From positions 1-10,662 of the forward strand of contig JAEDEQ010000058.1 of assembly GCA_016293225.1 (NCBI GenBank): a stretch of 10,662 bases of DNA, written 5' to 3'. This stretch comes from Clostridiaceae bacterium. GTDB lineage: Bacteria; Bacillota; Clostridia; Oscillospirales; Acutalibacteraceae. The notes under the pieces are model-generated. The model did no database searches, was not told the origin of the DNA, and saw only the letters and a program-made list of their open reading frames with translations. This document shows positions 6,646-10,662 of the stretch, one piece after another; positions within the stretch are counted from its first letter, which is position 1; each line of letters begins with the position of its first letter. The translations under genes were made by a program, and so were the position numbers.

Positions 6646-7581
6646 TTATTCACTGAAAAGCTCGGTTGAAAGATATCTGTCGCCCGTGTCCGGGAGGAGG
6701 GCAACAATTGTTTTGCCTTTGTTTTCCGGGCGCTTTGCAAGCTCGGCCGCAGCATAAAGTGCCGCACCGGAGGAGATTCCGACAAGGACTCCTTCCTCCT
6801 TGCCCATGCGCCTTGCATATTCATAGGCGGCTTCATTGGCAACGGGGATAATCTCGTCATAGACTTTTGTGTTAAGAACATCTGGAACAAAGCCTGCGCC
6901 GATGCCCTGAATCTTGTGTGCTCCGGCAACACCGGTTGAAAGGACGGCCGAGGTTGCCGGCTCAACGGCAACAACCTTAACACCCGGATTCTTTCCCTTG
7001 AGATATTCGCCGATGCCGGTGATCGTTCCGCCCGTTCCGACTCCGGAAACAAAGATGTCAACCTTTCCGTCGGTATCCTCCCAGATTTCCGGTCCCGTTG
7101 TTTTTCTGTGGGCTGACGGGTTTGCCGGGTTAACAAACTGGCCGGGAATGAAGCTGTTCGGTGTGCTTTCTGCAAGCTCCTGCGCTTTTGCAATTGCGCC
7201 TTTCATGCCCTTTGCGCCTTCGGTGAGGACAAGGTTTGCGCCGTAGGCTTTCATAAGCTTTCTGCGCTCAACGGACATCGTCTCGGGCATAACGATGGTA
7301 ATTTCATAGCCCTTTGCGGCGGCAACGGCGGCAAGGCCGATTCCCGTGTTTCCGCTTGTCGGTTCAATGATGACCGAGCCTTTTTTCAAAAGACCCTTTT
7401 CTTCTGCATCCTCAATCATTTCAAAGGCGATTCTGTCCTTGACGGAGCCTGCAGGGTTGAAATACTCAAGCTTTGCAAGAAGTCTTGCTTCAAGATTATC
7501 GTTTTTTTCAATTTTTGTCAGCTCCAAAAGCGGAGTTTTGCCAATAAGCTCTGACGCTGATTTATATATTTTTTCTGACAT
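6646..7581 (-). CDS. cysK: Cysteine synthase A (O-acetylserine sulfhydrylase)
   Basis: CysK condenses O-acetyl-L-serine with sulfide to give L-cysteine, using PLP (fold type II, cytoplasmic). The 311-residue protein has IGKTPLLEL (13-21), NPAGSVKDRIA with PLP lysine K48, the substrate loop PTSGNTGIGLA, the phosphate-binding glycine loop GVGTGGTITGIGEYLK, GISSGAA and the terminal LLPDTGDRYLST. The start is ATG 7581, with AAGGAG (7596-7591) 9 nt upstream; an upstream in-frame ATG at 7632 lies inside metY and is not needed. The ribosome binding site overlaps the metY stop (TAAGGAG), and the genes are 13 nt apart, so they are co-transcribed and probably coupled. Confidence 0.96.
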   Translation of the reverse strand: MSEKIYKSASELIGKTPLLELTKIEKNDNLEARLLAKLEYFNPAGSVKDRIAFEMIEDAEEKGLLKKGSVIIEPTSGNTGIGLAAVAAAKGYEITIVMPETMSVERRKLMKAYGANLVLTEGAKGMKGAIAKAQELAESTPNSFIPGQFVNPANPSAHRKTTGPEIWEDTDGKVDIFVSGVGTGGTITGIGEYLKGKNPGVKVVAVEPATSAVLSTGVAGAHKIQGIGAGFVPDVLNTKVYDEIIPVANEAAYEYARRMGKEEGVLVGISSGAALYAAAELAKRPENKGKTIVALLPDTGDRYLSTELFSE

Positions 7582-7594
7582 TGCTATCGTCTCC

Positions 7595-8878
7595 TTATTT
7601 AACTGCCTCAAAGCCATGTTCGAGGTCTGCAATTATATCGTCAATGTGTTCGGTACCGATTGAAAGGCGAACGGTGTTCGGCTTGATTCCGCCGGCAAGA
7701 AGCTCTTCTTCGGAAAGCTGGGAGTGAGTTGTTGAAGCCGGGTGAATAACAAGGCTTTTAACGTCCGCAACATTTGCAAGCAGGGAGAAAAGCTCAAGGC
7801 TTTCGGTGAATTTTTTCGCCTTTTGCGCATCGCCCTTGATTTCAAAGGTGAAGATTGAGCCTCCGCCGTTCGGGAAGTATTCGTCGTAAAGCTCCTTTTC
7901 TCTGCCCGAAGCGAGCGAGGGGTGGTTGACCTTTTCAACCTGCGGATGGTTTTTGAGGAACTCAACAACCCTGAGTGCGTTTTCAACATGGCGTTCAACT
8001 CTCAGCGAAAGCGTTTCAAGCCCCTGCAAAAGCAGGAATGAATGAAACGGTGAAATTGTTGCACCCTGATCTCTCATGAGTGTTGTGCGCAGCTTGATAA
8101 TATAGGCAAGATTGCCGCAGGCTTCTGAAAAAACGATTCCGTGGTATGACGGGTTAGGTTTGCTGATTCCGGGAAACTTATCGTTCTGTGCCCAGTCGAA
8201 TTTTCCGCCGTCAACAACAACGCCGCCCATAACGGTTCCGTGGCCGCCGATGAATTTTGTTGCCGAATGAACAACGATGTCCGCGCCGTATTCAATCGGA
8301 CGAAGCAGGAACGGCGTTGCAAAGGTGTTGTCAACAATGAGGGGGATACCGTGTCTGTGTGCAACGTCCGCTATCGCCTTAATATCTATAACGTCTGAAT
8401 TCGGGTTGCCGAGCGTTTCGGCATAAAGCAGCTTTGTGTTTTCCTGGATTGCCTTTTCAAAGTTTTCCGGGTCGGACGGGTCAACAAAGCTCACATCAAG
8501 CCCTTGTTCCTTGAGAGTGTTTGCAAAAAGATTATATGTTCCGCCGTAAAGGTTTGCGCTGGAAACAATGTGGTCGCCGACTGTTGCAATGTTCTGGACT
8601 GCGTAGGTGATTGCCGCCGAGCCGGAAGCTGTTGCAAGTGCGCCTGCACCGCCCTCAAGGGCGGCAATTCTCTCCTCAAAAACCGAGGAGGTCGGGTTCA
8701 TCAGACGGGTATATATGTTGCCGCCCTCGCTGAGATTGAAGCGGGCGGCCGCCTGGGCTGAATCTTTGAAAACGTATGAGGTTGTGGCATAGATGGGAAC
8801 GGCTCTTGCGTCGGTTGCGGGGTCGGGTCTTTCCTGACCTGCATGGATCTGAATCGTTTCAAACTTGTATTTACTCAT
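7595..8878 (-). CDS. metY: O-acetylhomoserine sulfhydrylase
   Basis: MetY enzymes join O-acetyl-L-homoserine with sulfide to form homocysteine (direct sulfhydrylation toward methionine); some also act on O-acetylserine. The 427-residue protein is a Cys/Met-metabolism PLP enzyme: FETIQIHAGQ (6-15), AVPIYATTSYVF (26-37), YTRLMNPTSSVFE (56-68), ATASGSAA (82-89), AETLGNPN (153-160), VDNTFATPFLLRP (182-194) and HSATKFIGGHG (204-214) with PLP lysine K208. Length, and the insert after KFIGGHG (KFPGISKPNPSYHG), fit MetY better than the shorter MetB/MetC. ATG 8878 is preceded by AAAGGAAG (8893-8886) at 7 nt. It is the first structural gene of metY-cysK and lies behind a leader peptide ORF and hairpin, which suggests control by sulfur amino acid supply. 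Confidence 0.95.
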   Translation of the reverse strand: MSKYKFETIQIHAGQERPDPATDARAVPIYATTSYVFKDSAQAAARFNLSEGGNIYTRLMNPTSSVFEERIAALEGGAGALATASGSAAITYAVQNIATVGDHIVSSANLYGGTYNLFANTLKEQGLDVSFVDPSDPENFEKAIQENTKLLYAETLGNPNSDVIDIKAIADVAHRHGIPLIVDNTFATPFLLRPIEYGADIVVHSATKFIGGHGTVMGGVVVDGGKFDWAQNDKFPGISKPNPSYHGIVFSEACGNLAYIIKLRTTLMRDQGATISPFHSFLLLQGLETLSLRVERHVENALRVVEFLKNHPQVEKVNHPSLASGREKELYDEYFPNGGGSIFTFEIKGDAQKAKKFTESLELFSLLANVADVKSLVIHPASTTHSQLSEEELLAGGIKPNTVRLSIGTEHIDDIIADLEHGFEAVK

Positions 8879-8901
8879 TTTTATTCTTCCTTTCAGTTTT
8901 G

Positions 8902-8933
8902 GATGTTAAGAAATTATTTCGGCCGTCAACATC
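8902..8933 (-). promoter_or_regulatory. Hairpin covering the leader peptide Cys and stop codons
   Basis: In the metY transcript GATGTTGA (8933-8926) pairs with TTAACATC (8909-8902): eight pairs, one of them G-U. The 16-nt interior carries a smaller GAAA/TTTC stem (8920-8917 with 8913-8910). The 5' arm contains exactly the leader's UGU Cys codon and UGA stop, so a ribosome there would open the hairpin. The structure ends 8 nt before the metY ribosome binding site. No U-run follows, so control of translation is more likely than classical termination. Confidence 0.5.
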
Positions 8934-8991
8934 GTGACATTCGCCCAAACCTGAAATTCTTGCGCAGAAGCAGGTCAAATATGCTTTGCAT
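8926..8991 (-). CDS. Putative Cys-terminated leader peptide of the metY-cysK operon
   Basis: This 21-codon ORF lies between the metY promoter and metY. It starts MQSIFDLLL and ends FRFGRMSRC. AAAGGTG (9007-9001) is 9 nt before the ATG, and the predicted transcript start (near 9017) is just upstream, so it would be the first ORF translated. The only cysteine is the last sense codon, immediately before UGA. The C-terminal part is basic and uses CGA twice and AGG once for Arg. The stop is followed 47 nt later by metY. Position, size and the terminal Cys codon suggest a cis-acting attenuator responding to Cys-tRNA or a stalled nascent peptide; that function is inferred. A longer in-frame reading from about 9068 is rejected because it would start upstream of the promoter. 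Confidence 0.6.
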   Translation of the reverse strand: MQSIFDLLLRKNFRFGRMSRC

Positions 8992-9023
8992 AACAATACC
9001 CACCTTTCTTGTAGGTTGAGGAG

Positions 9024-9052
9024 ATTATAGCACCGAAAAAAGGTCTTGTCAA
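9024..9052 (-). promoter_or_regulatory. Perfect consensus sigma-A promoter for metY-cysK
   Basis: On the minus strand TTGACA (9052-9047), 17 bp and TATAAT (9029-9024) match the consensus at all 12 positions. The start site is predicted near 9017, giving a 5' leader of about 139 nt that contains the leader ORF and hairpin. A promoter this strong in front of biosynthetic genes implies control by a repressor or downstream in the leader. Confidence 0.92.
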
Positions 9053-9081
9053 TGGAAAAGGGGAACAAATTTCCTCTTGCG

Positions 9082-9110
9082 TTATAGCAAAAATTTATGT
9101 CGGGCTATAA
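9082..9110. repeat. Inverted repeat TTATAGC-N15-GCTATAA
   Basis: Perfect 7-bp arms (9082-9088 and 9104-9110) are separated by 15 bp. They lie about 65-93 bp upstream of the predicted metY start and roughly 100 bp before ligA. A third GCTATAA overlaps the metY -10 box (9031-9025, minus). The layout would suit a dimeric activator or repressor such as a LysR-type protein, but the regulator is unknown. The arms resemble -10 boxes, so this could be fortuitous. Confidence 0.4.
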
Positions 9111-9168
9111 TACGTATTCGGCACGGCGCAAAAAAATTTTTTAATCAGATGCAATTTGCTTCAATTTG

Positions 9169-9177
9169 TGGTAAAAT
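9169..9177 (+). promoter_or_regulatory. Extended -10 element for ligA
   Basis: TGG followed by TAAAAT (9172-9177) is an extended -10 (TGnTAAAAT). No good -35 is found 17-18 bp upstream, as expected for this promoter class. A start near 9184 would leave about 23 nt before the GTG, enough for the GGAGGG site. A second TATAAT at 9106-9111 lacks a -35. Confidence 0.5.
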
Positions 9178-9206
9178 ACTGCATGAATACGGTGGAGGGA
9201 TTTTTT

Positions 9207-10662
9207 GTGAATGATTTTGAAACAAAAAAGGCGAGAGCCGAAGAACTTCGAAAGATAATTGAGTATCACAACAAAAAGTATTATGAAAACGACGAGCCCG
9301 AGATTGAGGACTTTGAGTACGACCGCCTTTTGCATGAGCTGATTTCGATTGAGGAGGAGTTTCCCGAGCTTTCCTCTCCCGATTCGCCGACAAAGCATGT
9401 CGGCGGAAAGGCGGATTCGCAGTTTGCCCCCGTTGAACACAAGGTCAGAATGGAGAGCCTTCAGGACGCTTTTTCAAAGGAAGATGTGCGCGATTTTGAC
9501 TCAAGGGTACGAGAAACTGCCGGCGAAGTAAAATATATTGTTGAGCCGAAGATTGACGGCCTTTCGGTAAGCCTTGAATATGAAAACGGCGTTTTTGTCC
9601 GTGGCTCAACGCGCGGAGACGGTCAGGTGGGCGAGGATATTACCCACAACCTCAAGACCATTGCCTCAATACCGCTGAAAATTAAAAACGCGCCCTCCTT
9701 TCTTGAGGTGCGCGGCGAGGTTTATATGCCTAAGGCGGTTTTTCTTGAGCTTGTTAAAAAGCAGGAGCTTGACGGCGAAAAGCCGTTCAAAAATCCGCGC
9801 AATGCCGCCGCAGGCTCGCTGCGGCAAAAGGACGCAAGGGTAACAAGAAAAAGAAAGCTTGATATTTTTATCTTCAACGTTCAGCAGATAGAGGGGAAAA
9901 CGCTGTCGGGGCATAAACAGTCGCTTGAATATCTGCGCTCTCTCGGCTTCAGCATTATTCCGTTTTATAAAGAATGTGCAGATATTGAAGAAGCGCTTTC
10001 TGAAATTGACCGTATAGGCTCGGTTCGCGGCAGTCTCAGCTTTGACATTGACGGCGCGGTTATTAAGGTTGACGATTTTGAAAAGCGCAGGCTGCTCGGC
10101 TCAACCTCAAAGTTTCCTAAGTGGGCGATAGCATTCAAATATCCGCCGGAGGAAAAGGAAACAACAGTGCTTGATATTGAAATCAATGTCGGAAGAACGG
10201 GTGTGCTGACTCCCACCGCCGTTTTTGAGCCGACTCTGCTTGCCGGTTCAACCGTAAGCCGCGCAACGCTTCATAATCAGGATTTCATTGCCGAAAAGGA
10301 TATACGCATAGGAGACAAGGTCATAATCAGGAAAGCCGGCGATATCATTCCGGAAGTGCTTTGCGTAACTGCGCACGCAGAAGGCTCAGTGCCGTATGTT
10401 ATGCCGGAGCTTTGTCCGTCATGCTCGGCAAAAACTGTCCGAGAGGAGGGTGAAGCCGCTTTGCGTTGCCTGAACCCGGACTGTCCGAGCCAGCTTTTGC
10501 GCAATCTTATTCATTTCTGCTCCCGTGACGCAATGGACATTGAAGGCCTCGGCGATGCTGTGCTTTCGGTGCTTGTTGAAAAGGGTATGGTAAAGACTGC
10601 CGCCGATATATATAAGCTTGATTACGAAAAAATTGCGAAGATTGAGCGTATGGGAAAAAAGA
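9207..10662 (+). CDS. ligA: NAD-dependent DNA ligase LigA (3' end beyond the window)
   Basis: LigA seals nicks in duplex DNA during replication and repair, using NAD as AMP donor. 485 codons are present of the usual 650-670. Domains in order: Ia, with EYHNKKYYENDEP and FEYDRLLHEL (19-45), which binds NMN; the adenylation domain, with VEPKIDGLS and nucleophile K115, RGSTRGDGQVGEDIT (132-146), EVRGE (167-171), NPRNAAAGSLRQ (196-207), DIDGAVIKVD (280-289) and WAIAFKYP (306-313); the OB fold, from about 318; and a Cys4 zinc finger, C403, C406, C421 and C426. The helix-hairpin-helix region begins after FCSRDAMDIEGLG. I chose GTG at 9207 because GGAGGG (9194-9199) is 7 nt upstream. An in-frame ATG at 9183 would place that site inside the gene. 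The rest of the HhH domain and the BRCT domain lie outside the window. Confidence 0.96.
   Translation, partial: MNDFETKKARAEELRKIIEYHNKKYYENDEPEIEDFEYDRLLHELISIEEEFPELSSPDSPTKHVGGKADSQFAPVEHKVRMESLQDAFSKEDVRDFDSRVRETAGEVKYIVEPKIDGLSVSLEYENGVFVRGSTRGDGQVGEDITHNLKTIASIPLKIKNAPSFLEVRGEVYMPKAVFLELVKKQELDGEKPFKNPRNAAAGSLRQKDARVTRKRKLDIFIFNVQQIEGKTLSGHKQSLEYLRSLGFSIIPFYKECADIEEALSEIDRIGSVRGSLSFDIDGAVIKVDDFEKRRLLGSTSKFPKWAIAFKYPPEEKETTVLDIEINVGRTGVLTPTAVFEPTLLAGSTVSRATLHNQDFIAEKDIRIGDKVIIRKAGDIIPEVLCVTAHAEGSVPYVMPELCPSCSAKTVREEGEAALRCLNPDCPSQLLRNLIHFCSRDAMDIEGLGDAVLSVLVEKGMVKTAADIYKLDYEKIAKIERMGKK

Larger units (their letters stand above)
8879..9206. other. Divergent metY/ligA intergenic region (328 nt)
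   Basis: This is the only long gap without a full-length gene. From the metY side it holds the metY ribosome binding site, the leader hairpin, the leader ORF, its ribosome binding site and the consensus metY promoter. Next come an inverted repeat (9082-9110), an A7T6 tract (9130-9142) that may bend DNA, a direct repeat of CAATTTG (9152-9158 and 9162-9168, exactly 10 bp apart), and the ligA extended -10 and start. No T-box (TGGNACCGCG-like) or SAM-I signature was seen by eye. Confidence 0.8.

Noticed and set aside
6603..7193. A 196-codon minus-strand ORF in another frame of cysK
   Set aside because: It is a same-strand out-of-frame shadow of cysK, with Arg/Ser/Pro-rich composition and no domain.
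8879..9017. T-box or SAM-I riboswitch in the metY leader
   Set aside because: The leader is only about 139 nt and lacks a T-box-like TGGNACCGCG segment, a terminator with a U-run, and the SAM-I core; the leader ORF fills much of it.
8871..9068. A 65-codon minus-strand ORF overlapping the metY start region
   Set aside because: Its start lies upstream of the perfect metY promoter, whose -35 and -10 boxes fall inside it, so the main transcript cannot encode it. The 21-codon leader ORF in another frame has a proper ribosome binding site.
9183..9206. ATG at 9183 as the ligA start
   Set aside because: It is in frame but has no upstream ribosome binding site, and it would put the strong GGAGGG inside the coding sequence; GTG 9207 is correctly spaced.

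Overview
The window looks like chromosomal DNA from an anaerobic Firmicute, most likely Clostridia of the Ruminococcaceae/Oscillospiraceae type. The reasons are an Rnf-type ion-pumping complex, a MecA-family ClpC adaptor, an AEC transporter, a GH27 alpha-galactosidase of the kind used on plant oligosaccharides, strong AAGGAG-type ribosome binding sites, consensus sigma-A promoters with 17-bp spacers, and TTG/GTG starts. Genes are tightly packed on both strands. I see no mobile element, CRISPR array, tRNA or rRNA. Taxonomic placement is inference.

Layout. (1) 1-1139, minus strand: rnfD followed by the 5' part of rnfE, joined by an ATGA overlap. The usual rnfG between them and rnfC in front are absent here. 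(2) 1245-1784, plus: a short MecA-like adaptor divergent from rnfD. (3) 1785-2432, minus: rpe, convergent with mecA; the two stop codons form the palindrome TGATCA with no spacer. (4) 2640-6599, plus: a likely four-gene operon of trmO, an AEC-family permease, an alpha-galactosidase with an inserted domain, and a NimA-like flavin-binding protein, ending at an 11-bp-stem hairpin. (5) 6646-8878, minus: metY-cysK, two PLP-dependent sulfhydrylases that join sulfide to activated homoserine and serine. (6) 9207 to the window edge, plus: ligA, the NAD-dependent DNA ligase, truncated by the window.

The most interesting part is the 328-base metY/ligA intergenic region. It holds a perfect consensus promoter (TTGACA, 17 bp, TATAAT) firing toward metY. 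Downstream of it is a 21-codon leader ORF with its own ribosome binding site, whose last sense codon is its only Cys codon (UGU UGA). A hairpin follows whose 5' arm contains exactly that Cys codon and the stop. This is the layout expected of a leader-peptide switch that senses cysteine supply and controls sulfur assimilation. I found no T-box or SAM-I riboswitch hallmark there. An inverted repeat lies farther upstream, between metY and ligA.

How the genes fit together: metY and cysK form a sulfur-assimilation unit. The permease, alpha-galactosidase and NimA-like gene share a transcript with the tRNA-modification gene trmO, without an obvious metabolic link. RnfD/E belong to the membrane complex that couples ferredoxin and NAD to an ion gradient. 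rpe (pentose phosphate pathway), ligA (replication) and mecA (proteolysis) are housekeeping genes.
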